A stretch of DNA of 64,000 bases from UBA6627 sp965248675 (GTDB taxonomy: Bacteria > Chloroflexota > Dehalococcoidia > UBA2979): the NCBI GenBank assembly GCA_965248675.1, contig CBDFJZ010000007.1, positions 248,001 through 312,000 of the forward strand, read 5' to 3'. A model generated the notes under the pieces. It was not told where the DNA came from. It ran no database searches and saw nothing but the letters and a program-made list of their open reading frames with translations. Below are positions 35,179 to 43,491 of this stretch, piece after piece (within the stretch, counting starts at the first letter, position 1; each line of letters begins with the position of its first letter). Position numbers and translations under genes: made by a program.

Positions 35179-35204
35179 CGCTGCGAAACACGATTGCCTA
35201 GGCT
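35175..35204 (+). promoter_or_regulatory. his operon promoter
   Basis: TTGACG (35175-35180, overlapping the birA stop) and TAGGCT (35199-35204) are 18 bases apart. The start of transcription would fall at about 35210-35212, on or next to the leader ATG, so the leader would be read from a leaderless mRNA. Confidence 0.75.
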
Positions 35205-35211
35205 CGTCACG

Positions 35212-35298
35212 ATGAATGACCGAACCGCCCTCGCGACGCATTCCCATACGCATGCCCATCTGCATGCAGTGCTGTCGCGCGCGCTGAGGTACCGGTAG
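35212..35298 (+). CDS. hisL: his operon leader peptide
   Basis: A 28-residue frame reads MNDRTALAT, then HSHTHAHLH, then AVLSRALRYR and TAG. Five His residues occur at positions 10, 12, 14, 16 and 18. Such His clustering just before a terminator and a his operon is the hallmark of ribosome-mediated attenuation, as in the enterobacterial hisL (which has seven consecutive His). The ATG has no ribosome-binding site and lies at the predicted transcription start. Confidence 0.88.
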   Translation: MNDRTALATHSHTHAHLHAVLSRALRYR

Positions 35299-35353
35299 CC
35301 ACACGCTCCGAATGCCTCGAATCCACCGCCGCGACGGCAACAGCCTCGCGGCG
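35232..35353 (+). promoter_or_regulatory. his attenuator with 1:2, 2:3 and 3:4 pairings
   Basis: Segment 1 CGCGACG (35232-35238) lies just before the His codons. Segment 2 CTGTCGCG (35272-35279) follows them. Segment 3 CGCGACGG (35330-35337) overlaps the 5' arm of the terminator. Segment 2 can pair with 1 (7 bp) or with 3 (8 bp). A ribosome stalled on the His codons would cover segment 1, free segment 2 to pair with 3, and so block the terminator. This is the classical attenuation logic. Confidence 0.75.
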
Positions 35354-35358
35354 TTTTT
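35327..35358 (+). terminator. his attenuator terminator
   Basis: CGCCGCGA (35327-35334) pairs perfectly with TCGCGGCG (35346-35353), with an inner GGC/GCC, followed by TTTTT. It stands 150 bases before the hisZ start. Confidence 0.9.
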
Positions 35359-35508
35359 CATGTCTCCCGTTCGCCGCGGATCAGGTTCACCGGCGGGGAG
35401 CGCGCAACCGAGGCATCGATGACAATCGCCCGGAGTACCAGAGACGCGACCCCAGCCCGGCCGGACGCCGGCGCGTCCGCGGATTCGACCGACATCGGAG
35501 GTACGCCA

Positions 35509-36486
35509 GTGGCCGACCCGTGGCGCAGCAGCGGCATGCGCGAGCTCGATCCGGAGGCGATGCGTCGCTTCCGCCGGGTTGAGCGCCAGTTCCTCGACAT
35601 CACCTCGGAGCGGGGGTTCGAGGAGATTCGCACGCCGACGATCGAGCCGCTGCACCTGTACACGACGGCCGGCGCGCTATCGCCGCAACTGCTCGACCGC
35701 GCCTATTCCTTCCTCGATTGGGACGGGTGGAGCGGCGAGCGGGTAGTGCTCCGCCCGGACGCCACCGTGCCGGCCGCGCGCTGGTTCGGGAGCAGCGGGC
35801 TGCCCGAGGCGCGCGTCAGCTACGTGGAGCCGGTCTACCGCTTCGAGCCCGGCGACGCCGACCGCGAGCTGTGGCAGTGCGGCGTCGAGCTGTTTGGCCC
35901 AGCCGCGATCGCGGGCGACCCGGAGCTGCTCGGCGTCGCGCTCGACCTGCTGCGGGGGCTGGATCTCGAGGAGCTGCGCGTCGACCTCGCGCACGCCGGC
36001 CTGATCCGCGCGGTACTCGCCGCGGTCGGCCTCGATGCGACCGAGCAGATCGCGGCCTACGACCGCATGCTCGAGGGCGATCCGGCGCTGATCGACGACC
36101 TGAGCGCGACGCAACAAGAGAGCGCGGGCGCGCTGCGGCTGCTGGCGGACGTCGACGGCGACAGCGCCGGCTACATCGCGAACCTGCGAACGACGATGCT
36201 GCCGCTCGTGCCCGATGCGGGGGGGCCGCTGGACGAGCTGGAGAATGCCGCGCGCGCCCTCGACGAGGCCGGGGCGAGCTACCGAATCCTCGCCGGCACG
36301 GCGTCCAGCTTCGAGTACTACAGCGGGGTCACGTTCCGCGTTACCACGGGCGGCACCGAGTGCATCAGCGGCGGGCGCTACGACGGGCTCACCGCGTCGG
36401 TCGGCGGCACCGACGCGCCGGCCTCGGGATTCGCGGCGTCGTTGTCGCGCCTCGCGGAGCTGGTCGCCAACGGCGGCACGGCATGA
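35509..36486 (+). CDS. hisZ: ATP phosphoribosyltransferase regulatory subunit HisZ
   Basis: HisZ resembles the catalytic core of histidyl-tRNA synthetase. It activates short-form HisG and gives it histidine feedback sensing. The 325 residues have the class II motif 2 region LRPDATVPAARWF and the late block CISGGRYDGLTASVGG. There is no anticodon-binding domain, which separates it from HisRS. The GTG at 35509 is chosen because GGAGG lies seven bases upstream. An ATG 90 bases earlier would add a low-complexity stretch without a good site. It overlaps hisG as ATGA. Confidence 0.9.
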   Translation: MADPWRSSGMRELDPEAMRRFRRVERQFLDITSERGFEEIRTPTIEPLHLYTTAGALSPQLLDRAYSFLDWDGWSGERVVLRPDATVPAARWFGSSGLPEARVSYVEPVYRFEPGDADRELWQCGVELFGPAAIAGDPELLGVALDLLRGLDLEELRVDLAHAGLIRAVLAAVGLDATEQIAAYDRMLEGDPALIDDLSATQQESAGALRLLADVDGDSAGYIANLRTTMLPLVPDAGGPLDELENAARALDEAGASYRILAGTASSFEYYSGVTFRVTTGGTECISGGRYDGLTASVGGTDAPASGFAASLSRLAELVANGGTA

Positions 36487-37892
36487 CCGACGCGCCGATC
36501 CGCGTCGCGCTGCCTCGAGGCGAGCTGCGCGCGCCGTTGGCCGAGCAGCTCGCTGCGGTCGACTTCGTCGCGGAGGGCTACGGCGAGGGCTCGCGCTCCT
36601 ACCGCTTCGAGGTGAACGGGCGCCCCGGCGTGCAGGTGCGCGTGTTCTCGGATGAGGACATCCCGATCCAGGTCGCCCTCGGGAATTACGACCTCGCGCT
36701 CTGCAGCCGGACGTGGGTCGACGAGCTGCTCGTCCGCTACCGGCACGACTCGATCGTGCCGCTGCGCGCCCTCGATCTGCCGAGCGAGCCGCTGGTGATC
36801 GGCGGCGCGCTAGGCGCGAGCCTCGAGACGATGGCGGCCGCGGGACCGGTGCGCGTGGCGACCGAGTACCCAAATCTCGCCCAGCACGTGCTGACGCGGA
36901 TGCGGATCCCCAACGTGCAGCTCTTCGAGGTCTGGGCGCAGGCACAGGCCTGGCCGCCTGACGACGCAGAGCTCGCGATCGGGCCGCGGAGCGAGCTCGA
37001 GCAAGACGACCTCGAGGTGCTCCACGACGCGCATCGCGGCGGCGTCTGGCTGATCGCGAACCGCGAGTCGCTGGCGCAGCGCAACCTCGAGGCGGCGTTG
37101 GCTCCACTGATGTCGCTCCCGCTCGGGTCGGACGCGACCGGCGTCGTGTCGCCGGCGCCGCTGCAGCTCAGCGAGGGCGCGGCGCCCGCTCCGCGCCCGG
37201 AGCGCGAGACCTTCCGGATCGCGGTGCCGGACGGGCACGCGCAGCGCGGCACCGTGCAAGCGTTGACCGAGGCAGGGATCGAGTTCGAGGGCTACACCGA
37301 GAACCGTGCCGACCGCTGGCCGCGCTCCTCGATCGAGGGCGTCGAGGTGAAGATGATGCGGCCGCAGGACATGCCGCGGGCGGTTGCGCTCGGCGGGTTC
37401 GACGTGGCGCTCACCGGCCGGGACTGGCTCGGTGTCTTCGAGTCGCTGTTCCCGTCGGCGCCGGTGATGCAGCTGTGCGACCTCAAGCGGTCGAACTACC
37501 GACTCGGGGCGGTCGTCTCCGAGGATCTGCCGGTCAAGACGATGGCCGAGGCGGTCGCCCACTGGCGGCACGACGATCCAGGGCGGACGATCCGGCTCGC
37601 CTCGGAATACGCGTCGCTCGCCGACCAGTACGCGCGCGACCAGCACCTGGGGCGCTACCGCGTGATTCCACTCTCAGGGGCGTCCGAGGGATTCGTGCCA
37701 GAAGACGCGGAGATCCTGATCGAAGGCACCGAAACCGGCGACACGTTAAGGGCGAACCGGCTGCGTATGATTGACGTGATCATGGAGTCGACCAACTGCG
37801 CGATCGGCCACACGACGCACCCGCCGGGCCGGCGCGGCGAGCTGCGGGACGAGTTCGTCGCGCGCCTGTCGGGTGCGGGTGAGGCCTCGTAG
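36483..37892 (+). CDS. hisG: ATP phosphoribosyltransferase, tandem HisG-HisG fusion
   Basis: HisG condenses ATP and PRPP, the first step of histidine synthesis. Short HisG is about 210 residues; this protein is 469 and holds two copies. The N-terminal half (1-215) starts RVALPRGELRAPL and contains DIPIQVALGNYDLAL and VRVATEYPNLAQHVL. Its PRPP-loop position reads GPRSELEQDDL and is degenerate. A Pro and Ala-rich linker (216-243) follows. The C-terminal half (244-469) has RIAVPDGHAQRG, DMPRAVALGGFDVALTGRDW and an intact PRPP loop ETGDTLRANRL. The two halves may form a built-in dimer with only one class of active site. Confidence 0.88.
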   Translation: MTDAPIRVALPRGELRAPLAEQLAAVDFVAEGYGEGSRSYRFEVNGRPGVQVRVFSDEDIPIQVALGNYDLALCSRTWVDELLVRYRHDSIVPLRALDLPSEPLVIGGALGASLETMAAAGPVRVATEYPNLAQHVLTRMRIPNVQLFEVWAQAQAWPPDDAELAIGPRSELEQDDLEVLHDAHRGGVWLIANRESLAQRNLEAALAPLMSLPLGSDATGVVSPAPLQLSEGAAPAPRPERETFRIAVPDGHAQRGTVQALTEAGIEFEGYTENRADRWPRSSIEGVEVKMMRPQDMPRAVALGGFDVALTGRDWLGVFESLFPSAPVMQLCDLKRSNYRLGAVVSEDLPVKTMAEAVAHWRHDDPGRTIRLASEYASLADQYARDQHLGRYRVIPLSGASEGFVPEDAEILIEGTETGDTLRANRLRMIDVIMESTNCAIGHTTHPPGRRGELRDEFVARLSGAGEAS

Positions 37893-37894
37893 CG

Positions 37895-38644
37895 ATGCCG
37901 TCGCTCGGTTCCCACATGGTGCGCGCCAAGGAGCTGGCGGACCGCCTCGATCTTGCGGAGATCGAGGCCGATCGCGGCGCCTTCTACCTCGGATCGACGG
38001 CGCCCGACGTGCGCGTGGTCTCGCGTGGCGATCGCGCGGACACCCACTTCTTCGACCTCGATGATCTCGACAAGCAGGACTCCGTCGAGCAGATGTTCGA
38101 GACGCACCCGCACTTCCGAACGCCCTCGGGGTTGAACGCGGCGACGGCGGCGTTCCTCGCCGGCTACATCACGCACCTGGTGCTCGACGAGGCATGGATC
38201 GAGGAGATCTACCGGCCCTCGTTCGGCGTCTACTCGGAGATCGACAGCGACCCGCGCAGCAACGTGCTGGACCGGGTCTTGCAGTACGAGCTCGACCGGC
38301 GCGACCGCATCGACGACATGGGCCGTCACGACCTGCAGGGAGCGCTGGCAGCCACGGCGCCGCCGAAGGGCATCCCGTTCATCACCAACGAACACCTCGA
38401 TCGGTGGTTCGTGATGGTGACCGACATCGCCCAGCAGGAGCCCGACTACTCGCACTTCCGGCGGATGATGTCGCGGCACCTTGCGGGGGCGGGATTCTCC
38501 GAAGACGACATCGACGCCTGCTGTACGGATCCCGGCCCGATCGTCGAGGAGGCGATCGGGGTCGTCTCCCCCGATCGCATCGAGCGCTTCTGGGAGCACG
38601 CCGCTGATCTGATGCACGACCGGGTCAGGCGGTATCTGCGGTGA
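37895..38644 (+). CDS. Zinc-dependent phospholipase C-like protein
   Basis: The 249-residue protein has the pattern of bacterial zinc-dependent phospholipase C/S1-P1-like families: GAFYLGSTAPDVRVV, then a His in THFFDLDDLD, and AAFLAGYITHLVLDEAWIEEIY with further His and Asp ligands. No signal peptide is seen, unlike secreted phospholipases, so a cytoplasmic hydrolase is likelier. It starts two bases after hisG and overlaps hisD's possible GTG start, so it is co-transcribed with his genes. Its link to histidine synthesis is unknown. Confidence 0.75.
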   Translation: MPSLGSHMVRAKELADRLDLAEIEADRGAFYLGSTAPDVRVVSRGDRADTHFFDLDDLDKQDSVEQMFETHPHFRTPSGLNAATAAFLAGYITHLVLDEAWIEEIYRPSFGVYSEIDSDPRSNVLDRVLQYELDRRDRIDDMGRHDLQGALAATAPPKGIPFITNEHLDRWFVMVTDIAQQEPDYSHFRRMMSRHLAGAGFSEDDIDACCTDPGPIVEEAIGVVSPDRIERFWEHAADLMHDRVRRYLR

Positions 38645-38667
38645 CGACAACCAGAGCAAGGACCACG

Positions 38668-39999
38668 ATGCCCTCACTCCAGATCGTCGAGGGCGCCGAC
38701 GCCGCGCGCTCGAGCGTGCTGAAGCGCGACCCCTTCGGTGCGCCCGAGCTACCCGAGGCGGTTCAGGCGAGCATCGAGGAGCTGTGGGGCGAGCCGCTGA
38801 GCGCCGCTGCCCACGTCGCGCGCATCCTCGAAGAGGTGGCGACCAAGGGCGACGAGGCGGTGACCCGGCTTTCGCAGCGTTTCGACGGCTCCTCGTACGA
38901 GCGGATTGAGGTCACGCCGGACGAGATCAGCGAGGCGTTCGGGCTGGTACCACAAGAGCAGATCGACGCGATCGAGTTCGCGGCAAACCGGGTACGGCAG
39001 TACCACCGTGAGCAGCTCCGCCACGCGCCGCAGACGTTCGATGCGCGCGGCGCCGGGATGATCGTGCGGCCGCTGCAGCGCGTGGGCGTCTACATGACCG
39101 GCTCCGACGCGGCGTTGCCGTCCTCGGTGATCCACACGGCGGTGCCGGGCGTCGTTGCCGGGGTCGACGAAGTGATCGGCGTCACGGCCGCGCAGGCGGA
39201 CGGGACCGTGAACCCGCTGAAACTGGTCGCGTCACGATTCGCCGGCGTCACCCGCATCTTCCGCGCCTCGGGCGCGCAGGCGATCGCCGCGCTCGCCTAC
39301 GGCACCGACACGATCCCCGCTGTCGACAAGATCTACGGGCCGGGCAACCTGTTTGTCACGCTCGCGAAGCAGCAACTCTTCGGGCGCGTCGGGATCGACG
39401 CGATCTATGGCCCGACCGAGACGCTGGTGATCGCGGACGAATCGGCGAGCATCGATCTCGTCGCGGCCGACCTGCTCGCGCAGGCCGAACACGACCGACT
39501 CGCGACGCCAGTGTTGATCACTACGAGCCGCGCGGTCGCCGAGGCGACGGCCGAGGCGATCGAGGCGCAGATCGAGCCGCTAGAACGCGGCGAGATTGCG
39601 CGCGCCGCCGTCGAGCGCGGTGGCGCCGTCGTCGCCGCCGACCTCGATGAGGCGGTGGTCCTCGCGAACGAGTTCGCGCCGGAACACCTCTGTCTGCTGG
39701 TCGCGGAGCCGAAGGCGCTCGTACCGAAGATCCGCAACGCCGGCGGGATCTTCCTCGGCGAGTCGTCGCCCGAGGTGCTGGGCGACTACACGGCCGGGCC
39801 GAGCCACGTGATGCCGACCGGCGGATCGGCGCGGTTCGCCTCGCCGCTGTCCGTCCTCGACTTCCTCAAGGTCACCTCGGTCGTCTCGTTCGACGAGCAC
39901 GAGCTCGATAGGCAGGGTCCATACGCGGCGACGCTGGCGCGAGCCGAGGGACTGACCGCCCACGCGAGCAGCATTGAACGACGAATCGATGGCCAGTAA
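38668..39999 (+). CDS. hisD: Histidinol dehydrogenase
   Basis: HisD oxidises histidinol to histidine in two NAD-dependent steps using zinc. The 443 residues have YMTGSDAALPSSVIHTAVPG, DKIYGPGNLFVTLAK, the zinc-ligand block LLAQAEHDRLATPV and the catalytic NEFAPEHLCLLV. The start at ATG 38668 has AAGGA five bases upstream; a GTG at 38641 overlapping the preceding stop is an alternative. hisC follows with a TAATG overlap. Confidence 0.96.
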   Translation: MPSLQIVEGADAARSSVLKRDPFGAPELPEAVQASIEELWGEPLSAAAHVARILEEVATKGDEAVTRLSQRFDGSSYERIEVTPDEISEAFGLVPQEQIDAIEFAANRVRQYHREQLRHAPQTFDARGAGMIVRPLQRVGVYMTGSDAALPSSVIHTAVPGVVAGVDEVIGVTAAQADGTVNPLKLVASRFAGVTRIFRASGAQAIAALAYGTDTIPAVDKIYGPGNLFVTLAKQQLFGRVGIDAIYGPTETLVIADESASIDLVAADLLAQAEHDRLATPVLITTSRAVAEATAEAIEAQIEPLERGEIARAAVERGGAVVAADLDEAVVLANEFAPEHLCLLVAEPKALVPKIRNAGGIFLGESSPEVLGDYTAGPSHVMPTGGSARFASPLSVLDFLKVTSVVSFDEHELDRQGPYAATLARAEGLTAHASSIERRIDGQ

Positions 40000-41105
40000 T
40001 GGCGCGCTTCGACCCCATCGCGTCGCTCAAACCGCACATCCACAAGCTGCCACCCTACGAGGCGCTCGAAGACCTCGATGAGCTGGCGGCGGAATACGGC
40101 CTCGACCCGGCTCAGATGCTGAAGCTCGACGGGAACGAGAACCCATTCGGCCCGTCGCCGAAGGCGCTCGCCGCACTGCAGACGGACTACGGCGCCGACC
40201 GCTACGCGGACGCCGCCCAGTTCCGGCTCCGCTCGGGGATCTCGAGGTACGTCGGCGTCCCGGCCGAGAACATCGTCGCCGGCGCCGGTTCCGATGAGCT
40301 GATCGATCTAGTCTTCCGCCTCTGGGTCGGCGTCGACGACAACGTCGTGATCGCCGGGCCGACCTTCGGCATGTACGCCTTCGACTCCGGCCTCAACGGC
40401 TCGACGGTCGTCGACGTGCCGCGCATGGCCGACTGGAGCGTCGAACCCGACGCGCTGCTCGGCGCAGCGATCGAGGCGAAGGCCGTCTTCCTCGCCTCGC
40501 CGAACAACCCGACGGGCAACCTGCTGCAGCCCGAGCTGCTCGACGCGCTCCTCGAAACTGGGGCGCTGATCGTGCTCGACGAGGCGTACATCGAATTCGC
40601 CGACGCTGAGTCGGCGGTGGTGCGGGCCGCCTCGGATCCCGCGCTGATCGTGATGCGCACGTTCAGCAAGTGGGGCGGCATCGCCGGGATGCGGGTCGGC
40701 TACGCGACCGGCGTGTCCGAGAGCATCGACGTCATGCTCCGCGCGAAGCAGCCGTACAACATCTCGGCCGCCAGCCAGGCGGCGGCGCTCGCCACGCTCG
40801 AGGACGTCGACGTGCTCGACGAGCGCGCGCGCATCCTGGTCGAGGAACGCAACCGCCTCGCCGACGCGATGCGACGCGCTGAGTACCTCGAGCCGTTCCC
40901 GTCGGACGGAAACTTCCTGCTGGTGCGGGTGCGCGACGGTCGCTCCGGCCACGGGCTCTCCGAGGCGCTGCGTCAGCACGGCATCTTCGTCCGCACCTAC
41001 GGCACGCCACGCCTCGAGGACTGCTTCCGCATCTCGATCGGGACGCCGGAGCAGAACGAGCGGATCATCTCGGCGATCGCCGAGATTGGGACCACAAATG
41101 GCTGA
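39999..41105 (+). CDS. hisC: Histidinol-phosphate aminotransferase
   Basis: This PLP enzyme converts imidazole acetol phosphate to histidinol phosphate. The 368 residues have MLKLDGNENPFGPSPKAL, AGAGSDELIDLVFR, LASPNNPTGNLL, VLDEAYIEFAD and the PLP Lys in MRTFSKWGGIAGMRVGY. The C-terminus includes GIFVRTYGTPRLEDCFRIS. The ATG shares one base with the hisD stop, and the 3' end overlaps hisB. Confidence 0.96.
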   Translation: MARFDPIASLKPHIHKLPPYEALEDLDELAAEYGLDPAQMLKLDGNENPFGPSPKALAALQTDYGADRYADAAQFRLRSGISRYVGVPAENIVAGAGSDELIDLVFRLWVGVDDNVVIAGPTFGMYAFDSGLNGSTVVDVPRMADWSVEPDALLGAAIEAKAVFLASPNNPTGNLLQPELLDALLETGALIVLDEAYIEFADAESAVVRAASDPALIVMRTFSKWGGIAGMRVGYATGVSESIDVMLRAKQPYNISAASQAAALATLEDVDVLDERARILVEERNRLADAMRRAEYLEPFPSDGNFLLVRVRDGRSGHGLSEALRQHGIFVRTYGTPRLEDCFRISIGTPEQNERIISAIAEIGTTNG

Positions 41106-41721
41106 CCGCCCTGACTCGGGATCGGCGTCCCGCCAGGGCACCGTGGACCGCGAGACCGCCGAGACGACGATTCACGTCGAGCTAAACGTGGACGGCACCG
41201 GCCGGGCCGACGTCGCCACCGGCATCGGGTTCTTCGACCACATGCTCGACGCCTTCGCGCGCCATGGTCGCTTCGACCTCACCGTGAAGGCGACCGGCGA
41301 CCTCGAGGTGGACGCGCACCACACGATGGAGGACACGGCGCTCGCGCTCGGACAGGCGTTCGACGAAGCGCTCGGCGACCGCGGCGGCATCGTCCGCATG
41401 GGCGACGCCCTCGTCCCGCTGGACGAGGCGCTCGTGCAGGCCGTGATCGATATCTCCGGCCGTCCCTTCGCCGCGACGAGCTTCGACTTCGTCGGCGAGC
41501 GGATCGGCGAAGCGCCGACGGAGATGGTGCCGCACGTGCTCTCCTCGTTCGCCATGGGCGCGCGCCTCACGCTGCACGTCCGCCAGCTCGAGGGCGCCAA
41601 CGACCACCACATCGCCGAGGCGGCGATGAAGGCGCTCGGCCGCGCGCTCGACACGGCGACACGCGTCGATGAGCGGATCGCCGGCGCCGTCCCTTCGACG
41701 AAGGGCACGCTCACGGCCTAA
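41098..41721 (+). CDS. hisB: Imidazoleglycerol-phosphate dehydratase
   Basis: HisB dehydrates imidazoleglycerol phosphate using manganese. The 207 residues contain the two metal-binding motif regions HHTMEDTALALGQAFDEAL and DHHIAEAAMKALGRAL, and GIGFFDHMLDAFARHG. It is the single-domain form without the phosphatase part, which is instead supplied by hisN downstream. The ATG lies 8 bases inside the hisC end. Confidence 0.96.
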   Translation: MADRPDSGSASRQGTVDRETAETTIHVELNVDGTGRADVATGIGFFDHMLDAFARHGRFDLTVKATGDLEVDAHHTMEDTALALGQAFDEALGDRGGIVRMGDALVPLDEALVQAVIDISGRPFAATSFDFVGERIGEAPTEMVPHVLSSFAMGARLTLHVRQLEGANDHHIAEAAMKALGRALDTATRVDERIAGAVPSTKGTLTA

Positions 41722-41770
41722 CCTCACCATCAGGTCCTTATGCGCGTCCCGCGCTGGGAGGAGGCCTCCG

Positions 41771-42409
41771 ATGCGGCTACTCCTGACAGGCTTCGAGCCG
41801 TTCAACGGCGAGACGGTGAACCCCTCCGGCGAGATCGTGCGCGCGCTCGCTGCCGACCCGCCGCCCGGCGTCGAACTGACAACGATGGTGCTCCCGGTCC
41901 GCTTTCGCTCGGTCGCCGAGGGCATCCTGCCCGCCCTCGAAACCGGCGCCCACGACGCCTGGCTCGGCCTCGGAGAGGCCGGCAAGCGCGCCCACCTCTC
42001 GGTCGAGCGCGTCGGCATCAACGTGTTCGTCGACGGCTCGCTCCCCGTCGAGCAGCGCGAGGAGCTGACCATCCGCGAGGGCGGTCCCGACGCCTACTTC
42101 GCGCGGCTCCCTCTGCACGAGCTCGCCTCGCGAATGCGCGAGGCCGGAGCACCCTCCGCGGTGTCGAACACGGCGGGGACGTACTGCTGCAACGAGTCGA
42201 TCTACACCGTCCAGCACTACCTCGCGGAGACCGGCAGCGACATCCCGAGCGGCTTCATCCACCTCCCGTACCTGCCGGAGCAGGTGGCGGACAAGCCGGC
42301 CGGGACGCCCTCGATGGCGCTCGAGACGCAGATCCTCGGGATCCGCACGGCGATCGAGGTGATTCGCGAGTTGGTTGCTGCGCGCGCACCGGAGCTCGCA
42401 CGCGCGTGA
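41771..42409 (+). CDS. pcp: Pyrrolidone-carboxylate (pyroglutamyl) peptidase I
   Basis: This cysteine peptidase of family C15 removes N-terminal pyroglutamate. The 212-residue protein starts MRLLLTGFEPFNGETVNPSG. The catalytic Glu lies in LSVERVGIN (Glu79), Cys140 in NTAGTYCCNES and the His in GFIHLPYLPEQ. GGAGG is well placed before the ATG. It overlaps hisN by four bases, so it is part of the his transcript; a role there is not obvious. Confidence 0.93.
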   Translation: MRLLLTGFEPFNGETVNPSGEIVRALAADPPPGVELTTMVLPVRFRSVAEGILPALETGAHDAWLGLGEAGKRAHLSVERVGINVFVDGSLPVEQREELTIREGGPDAYFARLPLHELASRMREAGAPSAVSNTAGTYCCNESIYTVQHYLAETGSDIPSGFIHLPYLPEQVADKPAGTPSMALETQILGIRTAIEVIRELVAARAPELARA

Positions 42410-43209
42410 CCGAGGACGACACCGCCTCGGTCCTTCGGTTCGCCCTCGACCTCGCTGACGAGGCCGACGCGATCTCGATGCGCTACTACCGAGGCGACCT
42501 CGGCACCGAGCATAAGGCCGACGGCTCGCTCGTCACGAGGGCGGATCGGGAGGTCGAGGAGCATCTCCGCACGCGGATCACGGAGCGATTCCCGGAGCAC
42601 GACATCCTCGGGGAGGAGCAGGGGTTCACGCCGTCCTCGGAAGGCCGCGGCGCAGCGCGCTGGATCCTCGATCCGATCGATGGCACGCATGGCTTCGCCC
42701 GCGACCTGCCGGTGTGGGCGACATTGATCGCCCTCGAGCGTGGCGGGCAGATCGAGGTGGGCGTGGCTTCGGCTCCGGGCCTTGGGACGCGGTGGTGGGC
42801 TGGGCGCGGGCTGGGGGCGTATCGCGGTGACCTGCACGCGAAGGGGCGTGCCGGAGAGCGCATCCACGCCTCCGGTGTAGCGAACATCGAGAAGTCGCAG
42901 ATCCTCTACAGCTCGTACGGCAGCACCGTCGACGCGTGGCGAGGAGCAGACTCGCTGCTGCGGCGCGGCTGGCGGTCGCGTGGCCTCGGAGACTTCTGGG
43001 GGCACTGCCTGGTCGCCGACGGATCGGCAGAAGTGATGCTCGAGGCGGTGTGCTGGCCATGGGATATGGCAGCGCTGATCGTGATCGTTGAGGAGGGCGG
43101 CGGCCGGATGACTGACATCGAGGAGAACGCCGTCTTCGACGCCGGGCAGGCGATCACCTCGAACGGGGTGTTACACGACGATGTGCTTGAGGCGCTGCGC
43201 GGCGCCTAG
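42406..43209 (+). CDS. hisN: Inositol-monophosphatase-type histidinol-phosphatase
   Basis: The 267 residues have the family metal motifs LGEEQG, WILDPIDGTHGFARDLP and WPWDMAALIVIVEEGGG. Members act on inositol phosphate, fructose bisphosphate or histidinol phosphate. As the last gene of a his operon with a HisB lacking its phosphatase domain, histidinol-phosphatase (HisN) is the best reading. The GTG overlaps the pcp stop as GTGA. It converges with purS three bases later. Confidence 0.88.
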   Translation: MTEDDTASVLRFALDLADEADAISMRYYRGDLGTEHKADGSLVTRADREVEEHLRTRITERFPEHDILGEEQGFTPSSEGRGAARWILDPIDGTHGFARDLPVWATLIALERGGQIEVGVASAPGLGTRWWAGRGLGAYRGDLHAKGRAGERIHASGVANIEKSQILYSSYGSTVDAWRGADSLLRRGWRSRGLGDFWGHCLVADGSAEVMLEAVCWPWDMAALIVIVEEGGGRMTDIEENAVFDAGQAITSNGVLHDDVLEALRGA

Positions 43210-43212
43210 CGT

Positions 43213-43485
43213 CTAGCCTCCCGCCGCCACCTCGACCTCCGCGAGGTCGAAGCGGAAGTCCTCGATCACCGGGTTCGCGAGGAGCTTCTGGCACATCTCG
43301 GTGACCGCCTGCTCCGCCTCGCCTGTGCTCGACGCCTCGAGAGTGACTTCGATGCGCTTGCCGACGCGGACGCGCTCGGCGCCGTCGAAGCCGAGGTTCT
43401 TGAGACCGTCGAGGACGGCGAGGCCCTGGGGGTCGTTGACCAGGGGCTTGAGCATCACCTCGATGCTGGCGAGGTAGCTGGGCAT
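43213..43485 (-). CDS. purS: Phosphoribosylformylglycinamidine synthase subunit PurS
   Basis: PurS is the small bridging subunit of the PurLQS complex in purine synthesis. The 90-residue protein starts YLASIEVMLKPLVNDPQGLAV and has GFDGAERVRVGKRIEV, matching the family. purQ and purL, usual neighbours, are not in this window since hisN converges here. It lies at the end of the leftward purine cluster. Confidence 0.93.
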   Translation of the reverse strand: MPSYLASIEVMLKPLVNDPQGLAVLDGLKNLGFDGAERVRVGKRIEVTLEASSTGEAEQAVTEMCQKLLANPVIEDFRFDLAEVEVAAGG

Positions 43486-43491
43486 GCTGAG

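Noticed and set aside
35718..36482. HisG with an N-terminal extension of 255 residues
   Set aside because: The upstream part overlaps hisZ in a different frame and is Arg-rich nonsense. The ATG at 36483 overlaps the hisZ stop as ATGA.
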